This document shows, piece after piece, positions 1 to 6,386 of a stretch of DNA of 9,291 nucleotides (its first letter is position 1; each line of letters begins with the position of its first letter). Below the pieces are notes generated by a model that was not told the DNA's origin, searched no databases, and was given only the letters and a program-made list of their open reading frames with translations. The translations under genes and the position numbers were made by a program. This stretch comes from an uncultured Bacilli bacterium (lineage in GTDB: Bacteria; Bacillota_I; Bacilli_A; RF39; UBA660): contig CALVPL010000059.1 in NCBI GenBank assembly GCA_944351315.1, positions 1-9,291 on the forward strand, written 5' to 3'.

Positions 1-1012
1 ATCCGCTTGCTAAATGTCCTGAGTATACACGGAAGAATGCTAAACGTCCAACAAATGGATCGGTCATAATTTTGAATGCTAATGCTGTAAATGGTTCTGA
101 ATCACTTGGATGACGTAAAATATCTTCTCCAGTTTTTGGATTGTAGCATTCAATTGCTTCAACATCTGTAGGTGCTGGCATGTAATCAATAATTGCATCA
201 AGTAATAATTTAACACCCATGTTTGATAATGCATCACCACATAAAACCGGATAAAATTGATTAGCAAGTGTACCCTTACGAATTGCTGATTTAATTTCTT
301 CAACAGTAAGTTCTTCACCATTTAAATATTTTTCCATTAAGTCATCATCAAATTCAACAACTTTTTCAATTAAGTCATTATGCTTTTCTTCAGCTAATGC
401 TTTTAAATCATCTGGAATTTCAATCTCAACCATTTCTTCTTCAGGTTTGCCATCGAATTCATAGGCTTTCATAGTTACTAAGTCAATAATACCTTTGAAA
501 TTGTCTTCAGCACCAATTGGCCATTCAATAGGTTTTGTATCAATACCTAAACGAGATTTTAATGTTCCTAATGAGAATTCAAAATCTGCTCCCATTTTTG
601 TCATTTTGTTAGCAAATACCATTCTTGGAACTTTAAATTCGTCAGCTTGACGCCATACTGTTTCAGATTGAGGTTCAACACCTGCTTGAACGTCGATTAA
701 ACATACAGCACCATCAAGTACTCTTAGACTTCTTGATACTTCTACTGTAAAGTCTACGTGGCCTGGGGTGTCAATGATGTTTAAACGATATCCTTTCCAG
801 TGTGCAGTTGTTGCAGCACTAGTGATTGTGATACCTCTTTCTTTTTCTTGATCCATCCAGTCCATTTGAGACTCACCATCGTGAGTTTCTCCTAATTTAT
901 GAATTTTTCCTGTATGAAAAAGAATTCGTTCTGTTGTTGTTGTTTTTCCGGCATCGATATGAGCCATGATACCAACATTTCTAACTTTGTCAATTGAGAC
1001 ATCTCTTGCCAT
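1..1012 (-). CDS. fusA: Elongation factor G, N-terminal part (runs off left edge)
   Basis: EF-G is the GTPase that drives tRNA-mRNA translocation on the ribosome. 337 complete codons are present; the 3' part lies beyond the left edge. The ATG at 1012-1010 starts MARDVSIDKVRNVGIMAHID, with an AGGAG site 8 nt upstream that overlaps the rpsG stop. G motifs: G1 AHIDAGKTT (about 18-25), G2 RGITI (59-63), G3 DTPGH (81-85). The end reaches the start of domain II (DPFVGRLAFFRVYSGHLASG). Odd points: G4 reads NKMT (135-138) instead of NKMD, and G5 reads GDALSNMG (259-266) instead of the usual GSAxKNKG. Both changes are clear in the bases and the frame is intact around them. It is the third gene of rpsL-rpsG-fusA, 11 nt after rpsG. 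The identity is certain; whether nucleotide recognition is altered is inference. Confidence 0.97.
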   Translation of the reverse strand, partial: MARDVSIDKVRNVGIMAHIDAGKTTTTERILFHTGKIHKLGETHDGESQMDWMDQEKERGITITSAATTAHWKGYRLNIIDTPGHVDFTVEVSRSLRVLDGAVCLIDVQAGVEPQSETVWRQADEFKVPRMVFANKMTKMGADFEFSLGTLKSRLGIDTKPIEWPIGAEDNFKGIIDLVTMKAYEFDGKPEEEMVEIEIPDDLKALAEEKHNDLIEKVVEFDDDLMEKYLNGEELTVEEIKSAIRKGTLANQFYPVLCGDALSNMGVKLLLDAIIDYMPAPTDVEAIECYNPKTGEDILRHPSDSEPFTALAFKIMTDPFVGRLAFFRVYSGHLASG

Positions 1013-1023
1013 AACTCACACTC

Positions 1024-1491
1024 CTACCATCTATAATGAGCAAATGCTTTATTTGCTTCAGCCATTTTGTGAGTATCCTCACGTTTTTTTACTGCTCCAC
1101 CTGTTCCGTTAGCAGCATCGATAAGTTCATTAGCTAAGTTCACCGCCATTCCCTTACCACTTCTATTTTTTGCGTAATTTACGATCCATCTTAAAGCAAG
1201 TGCTTGTCCACGTTCATCACTAACTTCAATTGGAACTTGATAGTTAGAACCACCAACACGACGAGATTTAACTTCTAGTGCTGGAGTTACATTTTTTAAA
1301 GCTTCTTCATAAACTTCAATAGCTGGGCGGCCTGTTTTTTCCGCAACTATATCGAATGCTTCATAAAGAATTCTTTGAGCCGTACTCTTTTTTCCATCTT
1401 GCATAATTTGGTTAATTAATTTTGTAACTACTTTTGATTTATAGATAGAATCTGGTAATACGTCTCTTTTTTCTGCTCTTCTTTTACGCAT
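1024..1491 (-). CDS. rpsG: 30S ribosomal protein S7
   Basis: S7 nucleates assembly of the 30S head and contacts the E-site tRNA. The 155-residue product is full length for the bacterial family (about 156). It has the AKRDVLPD-like start (EKRDVLPDSIYKSKVV, residues 8-23), the RRVGGSNYQVPIEV segment (about 78-91), and the family ending VKKREDTHKMAEANKAFAHYRW. The ATG at 1491 follows AAGGAGG with a spacing of about 8 nt. It lies 18 nt after rpsL, and its TAG stop is part of the fusA ribosome binding site (TAGGAG), which suggests translational coupling. In E. coli S7 represses this operon through the rpsL-rpsG junction; here that junction is only 18 nt and holds no obvious large structure. Nothing unusual was seen in the protein. 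Confidence 0.98.
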   Translation of the reverse strand: MRKRRAEKRDVLPDSIYKSKVVTKLINQIMQDGKKSTAQRILYEAFDIVAEKTGRPAIEVYEEALKNVTPALEVKSRRVGGSNYQVPIEVSDERGQALALRWIVNYAKNRSGKGMAVNLANELIDAANGTGGAVKKREDTHKMAEANKAFAHYRW

Positions 1492-1509
1492 GATTATATC
1501 CTCCTTCTA

Positions 1510-1923
1510 TTATTTTTTTGGTTTTTTAGCACCGTATTTACTACGTCCTTGTTTACGGTTTTGAACACCTTGAGTGTCAAGTGTACCACGAATAATGTGA
1601 TAACGTACACCGATTAAGTCTTTAACACGTCCACCACGTACTAATACAACACTGTGTTCTTGTAAGTTGTGTCCTTCACCTGGAATATAAGTATCTACTT
1701 CTCTTCCATTTGAAAGTCTAACACGGGCATATTTACGTAATGCTGAGTTTGGCTTCTTAGGTGTTTTGGTTCCAACACGAGTACAAACACCACGTTTTTG
1801 AGGACTGTTTGTTTCAGTTTGTTTTCTCTCGATTGTATTAAATCCAATATTTAAAACTGGGCTTTTACTCTTTCTTGTTTTTTTGCTTCTTCCTTTTTTT
1901 ACAAGTTGATTAATTGTCGCCAT
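1510..1923 (-). CDS. rpsL: 30S ribosomal protein S12
   Basis: S12 is a decoding-centre protein that controls accuracy and contacts EF-G and EF-Tu. The start is the ATG at 1923 (MATINQLVKK), 5 nt after AAAGGAG; a longer reading from a GTG at 1947 adds eight residues that match no S12 and lacks its own site. At 137 aa it has the usual length for Bacilli. Conserved parts are KRGVCTRVGTKTPKKPNSAL (43-62, with the streptomycin-relevant Lys56) and IPGEGHNLQEHS (80-91). The second loop reads GGRVKDLIGVRYH, with Lys101 and Asp102 (the residue methylthiolated by RimO in many bacteria) intact. Position 104 is Ile (ATC at 1614-1612), where the family is almost always Pro (KDLPGVRYH). First gene of rpsL-rpsG-fusA, with its own promoter and structured leader. 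Confidence 0.98.
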   Translation of the reverse strand: MATINQLVKKGRSKKTRKSKSPVLNIGFNTIERKQTETNSPQKRGVCTRVGTKTPKKPNSALRKYARVRLSNGREVDTYIPGEGHNLQEHSVVLVRGGRVKDLIGVRYHIIRGTLDTQGVQNRKQGRSKYGAKKPKK

Positions 1924-1939
1924 AATATCTCCTTTCCAT

Positions 1940-1998
1940 ATACACACATCCTGGTGTATCCATTTGCTCTTTAAATAAGGTTTTACCTAAGCAAAACC
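1940..1998 (-). promoter_or_regulatory. Structured 5' leader of rpsL (two hairpins)
   Basis: About 90 nt lie between the predicted rpsL transcription start and the rpsL ATG. Two hairpins are visible on the minus strand. The first has GGTTTT paired with AAAACC (1998-1993 with 1984-1979, 8-nt loop) and no T-run after it, so it is not a terminator. The second has ATACAC paired with GTGTAT (1959-1954 with 1945-1940, 8-nt loop) and ends 4 nt before the AAAGGAG site, where it could affect ribosome access. A role in feedback control by an operon product (S7 or S12) is inference; I do not recognise a named leader family. Confidence 0.45.
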
Positions 1999-2018
1999 AA
2001 GATTTAAAAATCAAGGAT

Positions 2019-2047
2019 ATGATATCATTAAATTCTATGAACGTCAA
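2019..2047 (-). promoter_or_regulatory. Sigma-A type promoter for rpsL-rpsG-fusA
   Basis: Reading the minus strand: -35 TTGACG (2047-2042), a 17-nt spacer, and -10 TATCAT (2024-2019), preceded by TGA to form an extended -10 (TGnTATCAT). The match to the vegetative consensus is strong. It starts about 18 nt after the stop of the small membrane-protein gene ending at 2066, so the translation genes are not dependent on upstream read-through. Confidence 0.85.
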
Positions 2048-2065
2048 GAGTGTTTCATTCATTTT

Positions 2066-2401
2066 TTATGATTCATATCCTTTTGTTTGATAATTTTGAC
2101 ATTTTATATAAGATTTATAATTATCTTTTTTTTGAATAACATATCCATCGCATTGTTTTTGGTAATCTTCGGTCAATTCTATGACCTCGTATTCAATTAA
2201 TTCTTCTAAGCTAGCTTCTGTTAAATTATTATTTTTTAAGTACGTTGTTGCCTGTTCTACAATACTTTTTTCAAATGCTTTATATTTTTTTGTTTCATTT
2301 TTATATACAAATCCAAGAATTGTTACTCCAATAACTAATAAAAGCATTATGCTTCCCCAGATTATACTTACTCTACGCATTCTTTTTAAATCTGGACTCA
2401 T
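2066..2401 (-). CDS. Small single-pass membrane protein, paralogue of its upstream neighbour
   Basis: Function unknown. 111 aa from the ATG at 2401 (MSPDLKRMRR), chosen because AGAAGG lies 8 nt upstream and this start leaves one base after the previous stop; a start at 2431 would add ten residues and overlap the neighbour. Layout: a basic N-terminus (Lys6, Arg7, Arg9, Arg10), one hydrophobic segment (about 11-32), a charged helical part (about 35-80), then a C-terminal motif with Cys84 and Cys101: CDGYV, a spacer, YIKCQNYQTKGY. The upstream gene (2403-2786) ends with the same pattern, CSGYV then YISCENYETEGY, with a comparable helix before it, so the two are paralogues. The basic N-terminus predicts an outside-facing C-terminus in which the two Cys could form a disulfide (inference). 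Unlike the neighbour, it has no clear prepilin-like cleavage motif. Confidence 0.8.
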   Translation of the reverse strand: MSPDLKRMRRVSIIWGSIMLLLVIGVTILGFVYKNETKKYKAFEKSIVEQATTYLKNNNLTEASLEELIEYEVIELTEDYQKQCDGYVIQKKDNYKSYIKCQNYQTKGYES

Positions 2402-2402
2402 T

Positions 2403-2786
2403 TTAATATCCTTCTGTTTCATAGTTTTCACAACTTATGTAAGGTGTAAAAGTATTATCTGCCACGATCACATAACCAGAACAAACATCATCTTTTACGG
2501 TAAGTTTAGATTCTTTTAAATAGCCTTCACTTATTAAATCCTCAGAAATAATTAAAGAAATATCTTCTTCTTTTTGCCGATTGTAATAAATACGGGCAGC
2601 ACTTGCTAGATTTTTTTCAACTTGTTCATAAGATGTAGAAGTGTTTTTTTCTGAATCTGATATATTTGGAGAAATAGATTGATACAAACGATTGATCATC
2701 ACTGCGGCTAAAATAACACAAAAAAAGATGATCGCACAGATAAATAGCATCTCTCTTAGTCCCCATCCATTTTTGTTTTTAATCAT
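2403..2786 (-). CDS. Small membrane protein with pilin-like N-terminus and paired-Cys C-terminal motif
   Basis: Function unknown. 127 aa. The N-terminus KNKNGWGLREML followed by a hydrophobic stretch (about 13-33) resembles a class III (type IV prepilin) leader: Gly7, then Glu12 as residue +5, as in GFTLIE. The extracytoplasmic part carries a helical segment (about 54-72), an ISEGYL element (85-90), and a terminal motif with Cys102 and Cys119 (CSGYV ... YISCENYETEGY). The downstream gene repeats this motif. The start ATG (2786-2784) shares one base with the stop of the preceding gene (TAATG), and AGGA sits just upstream, so the two are translationally coupled. A pseudopilin-like role is possible, but no prepilin peptidase, assembly ATPase or pilus membrane protein is in the window; a plain signal-anchored surface protein is the alternative. 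Confidence 0.8.
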   Translation of the reverse strand: MIKNKNGWGLREMLFICAIIFFCVILAAVMINRLYQSISPNISDSEKNTSTSYEQVEKNLASAARIYYNRQKEEDISLIISEDLISEGYLKESKLTVKDDVCSGYVIVADNTFTPYISCENYETEGY

Positions 2787-3079
2787 TAAAGTCCTAATTC
2801 CTTTTCTGCGTCGTTTTTAATAAATGCTGGGCCAAATCCTGTTTTAGATTCTCCACTTTTTTCATATGTATAATATTTATATCCAAAACTTGTACAACTA
2901 TAGTATGTAGCTCCTGCTTCCACTTTTGTACCATCACTCACAACATTTTGTTCACTTAAACAAATAAGTGGCTTTTGTCCATTTTGAGCTTGGAAATAAT
3001 CATAAACAAATAGGCCTACCCACGCAACAACGACAATTAAGACAATTAATTTAATGACTGTAAAAATTACCTTTTTCAT
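2786..3079 (-). CDS. Small single-pass membrane protein, first gene of a three-gene cassette
   Basis: Function unknown. 97 aa. MKK is followed by one long hydrophobic segment (about 4-28), then an extracytoplasmic domain of about 65 residues. Two Cys stand out: Cys40 (KPLICLSEQ) and Cys62 (YYSCTSFGYKYYTYE), with a DGTKVEAG turn between them and a GFGPAF element at 81-86. No lipobox Cys follows the hydrophobic segment, so it is a signal-anchor protein rather than a lipoprotein. The GAGG site with 5-nt spacing and the promoter 22 nt upstream of the ATG support the start at 3079. It is coupled by TAATG to the next gene. From memory the overall pattern (PLICL ... GYK ... FGP) recurs in uncharacterised proteins of gut Bacilli, which I cannot verify here. 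Confidence 0.8.
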   Translation of the reverse strand: MKKVIFTVIKLIVLIVVVAWVGLFVYDYFQAQNGQKPLICLSEQNVVSDGTKVEAGATYYSCTSFGYKYYTYEKSGESKTGFGPAFIKNDAEKELGL

Positions 3080-3100
3080 AAAATCCTCTTTTCTACCTTT

Positions 3101-3129
3101 ATTATAACGAATTTTTTTTATTTAGACAA
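3101..3129 (-). promoter_or_regulatory. Promoter for the three small membrane-protein genes
   Basis: Reading the minus strand: -35 TTGTCT (3129-3124), a 17-nt spacer, and a perfect -10 TATAAT (3106-3101). The predicted transcript would start about 15 nt before the ATG at 3079. It sits between the gatB stop and the cassette, so the cassette can be expressed separately from gatCAB. Confidence 0.75.
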
Positions 3130-3136
3130 TAGTCTA
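3123..3136. repeat. Perfect inverted repeat overlapping the cassette -35 element
   Basis: TAGAC is followed by a 4-nt spacer and GTCTA, a perfect 5-bp dyad that covers the -35 hexamer TTGTCT of the small membrane-protein promoter. It is flanked by runs of A and T that could extend pairing. On the minus strand it is followed by A-rich, not T-rich, sequence, so it does not read as a terminator for gatB. An operator role is possible; chance in AT-rich DNA is also possible. Confidence 0.35.
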
Positions 3137-3150
3137 CAAAAAAATACTTT

Positions 3151-4584
3151 TTATTTTAATTTTTCGGTTAAAATTTCTTTTACTTTTACAGGATTAGCTT
3201 GACCACGTGTCTTTTTCATAACTTGACCGACGAAATAATCAAACATATTTGTTTTTCCATTATGATACATTGTGATTTGATCTGGATTTTCTTCTAATAC
3301 TTCGTTGACAACTTTTTGTAAAGTTTCTTCATCGGAAATTTGAATCATATTTTGAGCTTTCATAATATCAACTGGTTCTTGTTGTTTTTCTAAAGTTAAA
3401 TTAAATAATTCTTTACCTTGTTTACTTGATAATGATCCGTCTTTTATTTTTTCGGTGATTGTTTTTAAACGAATTGGTGTCATGTAACAATTTTGAATTT
3501 CTATATCATTTTTAGATAAATATCCTAAAATTGGTCCCGTAATCCAGTTCGCAGCTGTTTTTGCTTCTATTTCATTTTTTAAACATTCTTCAAAATAATT
3601 GGCAATCGCTTTTTCTTTAATTAATATGGTTGCATCATAAGAAGATAGACCATACTCGGTTATATATTTTGCTTTTCGTTCATAAGGAAGTTCTGGAATT
3701 GAAGCTTTTATTTCTTCTAACCAAGATGAAGAGATTTTATATTTGGGAATGTTTGGTTCAACAAAATATTTATAGTCAATGGCATCTACTTTACTACGCA
3801 TCCGAATTGTTGTTCCTGTTTCTTCATCATATCTTCTGGTTTCTTGCTCTACTTCATCATATCTTCCCGCTTGTTTTAATTCAGTTTGTCTTTGTACTTC
3901 ATAATTTATAGCATCTCTTACTGATCCAAACGAATTGACATTTTTAATTTCTACTTTTGTTCCAAGTTCTTCATTTTCTGAAATGGAAATGTTTACATCA
4001 CACCGAATTTGACCTTTTTTAGAATCAGCTTCACTGATATCACAATATTGATATATTGCTCTCATGTATTCCAAAAAAGCAATGGCATCGTCTACTGAAT
4101 GTAAACAAGGTTTTGTTACTAATTCTAATAAAGGAACTCCACTACGGTTGTAATCAATTGTCGATGTGTCATATAAATGGTTCATACTTGCAGAATCTTC
4201 TTCTAGATGGATGTTATCAATTTCCACGCGAAAAGTTGTTCCGTCTTCTCTTTCAATGTCAATATATCCTTCCATTCCTACAGGAGCAGGTGGAGTATTT
4301 TGAGTGATTTGATATCCTTTTGGTAAATCGGGATAATAATAGTTTTTTCTTTCAAAATACATATATTCTGGTTGTTTACAATGTAAGATTTCACTCATCA
4401 TTAAAGATAGACGAACACATTCTTTATTCACTACTGGAAGCACTCCTGGAAAAGCCATGTCAATAGGTCTTACCTGTGAATTGGGAATTTCAGAATAGCC
4501 ATTTTTAGCACTTGAAAAAACTTTTGTATTCGTTTGAGAAATTTCACAATGCATTTCTAAGCCAATTGTTACATTATATTTCAT
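3151..4584 (-). CDS. gatB: Asp-tRNA(Asn)/Glu-tRNA(Gln) amidotransferase subunit B
   Basis: GatB holds the mischarged Glu-tRNA(Gln) or Asp-tRNA(Asn), activates its side chain with ATP, and receives ammonia from GatA. The 477 residues match the family's usual length. Visible landmarks: IGLEMH at 7-12 (Glu10, His12, metal-site region), FERKNYYYPDLPKGYQITQ (77-95), HLEED (126-130), DYNRSGVPLLELV (144-156), ETRRYDEETGTTIRMRSK (about 248-265) and a C-terminal YqeY-like helical tail that normally binds the tRNA elbow. The ATG overlaps the gatA stop as ATGA (4584-4581), with GAGGTG just upstream within gatA, indicating tight coupling. It is the last gene of gatCAB. No broken motif was seen. Which tRNA is the substrate in this organism cannot be told from the window. 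Confidence 0.97.
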   Translation of the reverse strand: MKYNVTIGLEMHCEISQTNTKVFSSAKNGYSEIPNSQVRPIDMAFPGVLPVVNKECVRLSLMMSEILHCKQPEYMYFERKNYYYPDLPKGYQITQNTPPAPVGMEGYIDIEREDGTTFRVEIDNIHLEEDSASMNHLYDTSTIDYNRSGVPLLELVTKPCLHSVDDAIAFLEYMRAIYQYCDISEADSKKGQIRCDVNISISENEELGTKVEIKNVNSFGSVRDAINYEVQRQTELKQAGRYDEVEQETRRYDEETGTTIRMRSKVDAIDYKYFVEPNIPKYKISSSWLEEIKASIPELPYERKAKYITEYGLSSYDATILIKEKAIANYFEECLKNEIEAKTAANWITGPILGYLSKNDIEIQNCYMTPIRLKTITEKIKDGSLSSKQGKELFNLTLEKQQEPVDIMKAQNMIQISDEETLQKVVNEVLEENPDQITMYHNGKTNMFDYFVGQVMKKTRGQANPVKVKEILTEKLK

Positions 4585-6041
4585 TTTGCCACCTCACAAG
4601 CTATTTGTCCCTGGTAATTCATTTTACCTTCTAAAGCATAAGCGATATTTAAAACATTTTGATCATCATAACAATTTCCTGTGATATTTACACCTACTGG
4701 CAAATTGCTTACAAACCCATTTGGAATAGTTATACTTGGAAATCCACCAAAATTTCCTATTTGTAAATGTTCTTCTAATACAGTTGTATCTTCTTTTAAC
4801 ATATCGTTTGATCCATTAAGTAACTTAGCAGGTCCACTTCCAACTGGCATGATGAGACCATCATATTTTTTAAATAAATTTTTCATTTCATTTACGATTA
4901 ATCGACGAACTCTTTGAGCATTTTTAAAATATTTTTCTTGATTTTCTTTTTGTAAAACGTATGAACCTATAATGAAACGTCTTTTAATTAAAGGCGAGAA
5001 TCCTTTTGTTCGATAATCTTTCATCATTTCTTTATAGTTATTTCCTTCCCCACGAGGTCCAAAAATGAACCCAGTTAAATTGGACATATTGCTTGTTGCT
5101 TCAGCACAAGAAATTACAACATATACAGAAGGTAAAGCATTTAAAAGTTTTTGATCTATAGAAACAGCTTCAACACTCATTCCTAATTCTTCACATTTTT
5201 TAAGTGTTTCTTGAAAATTCTTTAAATGTTCTTTTAATTCATCGTTTGCATTCGGATAATTTTCTAAATCACATACTTCTTTGATATAAAATAATTTTTT
5301 CCCTTTTACAGAATCACTTAAGTTTTCATATAAATGCATATTTGTAGAATCCCAAGTTGTCATATCCTTTGGATCTATTCCTTTCATGGCATCTGTTACA
5401 ATTGCAGCATCTTTTACACTTCTAGTTAGAACACCACAGTGATCTAGTGATGAAGCAAATGGAAATAATCCGTATCTTGAAATCATTCCGTAAGTAGGTT
5501 TATATCCGACAATTCCACAATAAGCAGCAGGTTTTCTTATAGAATCTCCTGTATCGCTTCCTAGGGCATAAGGATAGACACCAGCCGCGACGGAAGCTGC
5601 GGATCCTGATGATGAACCAGCACACATTCTCTTATAATCCCATGGATTATGGACTACACCAGTATGAGCAGTTGTTCCTGTTCCTCCCATACCGAACTCG
5701 TCTAAAACAGTTTTGGTTACTGCTACTGCTCCATTTTTCTTTAGATTTTCAATCGCGGTTGCATCAAAAAAAGGAACATAATCTTTTAAGGTATTACTTG
5801 ATCCAGTTGTTAAAATATCTTTTGTTGAATAATTATCTTTTACTCCGTAAGGAATTCCTGAAAGAAGTGAATCAGTTACTTCTACTTCTTGAGCCTCATC
5901 CATAATTGTTACAAACGCATTTGTTTTTTCTTGTATTTCATGAGCTTTTTCTAAAGATTCTTTAATTAATTCTTTACTAGTTACCTTGCCACTTTTTAAA
6001 GCTTCATGAATTTCTACAATTCCTTTATTCATGTATTCCAT
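4581..6041 (-). CDS. gatA: Asp-tRNA(Asn)/Glu-tRNA(Gln) amidotransferase subunit A
   Basis: GatA is the glutaminase of GatCAB; it frees ammonia that passes to GatB. I chose the ATG at 6041 (MEYMNKGIVE, 486 aa, the family's length) because AAAGGTGG lies about 9 nt upstream and only one base separates it from the gatC stop; the longer reading from 6065 adds eight unrelated residues inside gatC. The amidase-signature triad is present with the expected spacing: Lys68 (YGVKDN), cis-Ser143 (AGSSSGSAA) and nucleophile Ser167. The nucleophile loop reads SDTGDSIRKPA; most GatA proteins have SDTGGSIRQPA, so the residue just before the nucleophile is Asp166 rather than Gly and Lys replaces Gln. The rest (GYKPTYGMISRYGLFPFASS, residues 179-198) is typical. 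I think similar loops occur in some Mollicutes-type GatA, so this may be a lineage trait. Confidence 0.97.
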   Translation of the reverse strand: MEYMNKGIVEIHEALKSGKVTSKELIKESLEKAHEIQEKTNAFVTIMDEAQEVEVTDSLLSGIPYGVKDNYSTKDILTTGSSNTLKDYVPFFDATAIENLKKNGAVAVTKTVLDEFGMGGTGTTAHTGVVHNPWDYKRMCAGSSSGSAASVAAGVYPYALGSDTGDSIRKPAAYCGIVGYKPTYGMISRYGLFPFASSLDHCGVLTRSVKDAAIVTDAMKGIDPKDMTTWDSTNMHLYENLSDSVKGKKLFYIKEVCDLENYPNANDELKEHLKNFQETLKKCEELGMSVEAVSIDQKLLNALPSVYVVISCAEATSNMSNLTGFIFGPRGEGNNYKEMMKDYRTKGFSPLIKRRFIIGSYVLQKENQEKYFKNAQRVRRLIVNEMKNLFKKYDGLIMPVGSGPAKLLNGSNDMLKEDTTVLEEHLQIGNFGGFPSITIPNGFVSNLPVGVNITGNCYDDQNVLNIAYALEGKMNYQGQIACEVAK

Positions 6042-6042
6042 A

Positions 6043-6342
6043 TTAATCCACCACCTTTGGAACAATTACTTCACGGTCTGTTTTATTATCACAATTTCTT
6101 AATAATTCTTCAATTGGAACAGATTCTTCTACCACATCTTCTCTTAATTCATAAACAAAATCATCTAATGCATGAGTCATCGGTTCAATTTGTTCAATAT
6201 TTGGAATTTCATTTATTTTATTAATATTTTGATCAATAATTTCAAATTCTTCAAAAACCATTTTCTTTTCATCTTCATTAAGACCAATCATTAATAAATC
6301 GGCTAATTTTTCTACTTTTTCTTCTGTAAATTCTTTATTCAT
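6043..6342 (-). CDS. gatC: Asp-tRNA(Asn)/Glu-tRNA(Gln) amidotransferase subunit C
   Basis: GatC is the small helical belt that wraps around and stabilises GatA and GatB. The start at 6342 (MNKEFTEEKVEKLADLLMIG) is preferred, giving 99 aa (family about 95-100), because AGAAAGGA lies 7 nt upstream; the ATG at 6360 has no ribosome binding site. Family features: an N-terminal KVEKLADLLMIGLNEDE helix, a central segment IPNIEQIEPMTHALD (about 47-61, the conserved VEPMTH element), and a LREDVVEESVPIEELLRN stretch (67-84), followed by a charged end close to the usual VPKVVE (here VPKVVD). First gene of gatCAB, directly behind its own promoter. It is identified by this motif order and by its neighbours. 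Confidence 0.95.
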   Translation of the reverse strand: MNKEFTEEKVEKLADLLMIGLNEDEKKMVFEEFEIIDQNINKINEIPNIEQIEPMTHALDDFVYELREDVVEESVPIEELLRNCDNKTDREVIVPKVVD

Positions 6343-6386
6343 CTCTTTGTCCTTTCTCATTAAAATTTTGCTTTTAATCCATTTCT

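Noticed and set aside
590..610. The NKMT reading of EF-G G4 as an artefact of paired indels
   Set aside because: A lost G plus a gained A in this stretch could turn NKMD into NKMT, but the independent G5 change to Asp makes a compensated real substitution more likely, and the frame is intact throughout.
1510..1947. Longer rpsL starting at a GTG at 1947
   Set aside because: The extra eight residues match no S12, and the AAAGGAG site is placed for the ATG at 1923.
2402..2431. Longer start for the third membrane protein at 2431 or 2422
   Set aside because: These would overlap the upstream gene by up to 29 nt, while the ATG at 2401 has AGAAGG at 8 nt.
3114..3150. Intrinsic terminator after gatB
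   Set aside because: The TAGAC/GTCTA hairpin is followed by A-rich, not T-rich, sequence on the minus strand, and the remaining A/T pairing is too weak to call.
6042..6065. Longer gatA start at 6065
   Set aside because: It adds eight unrelated residues within gatC; AAAGGTGG is spaced for the ATG at 6041.
6343..6360. gatC start at the ATG at 6360
   Set aside because: No ribosome binding site upstream, whereas AGAAAGGA precedes the ATG at 6342 at a good distance.
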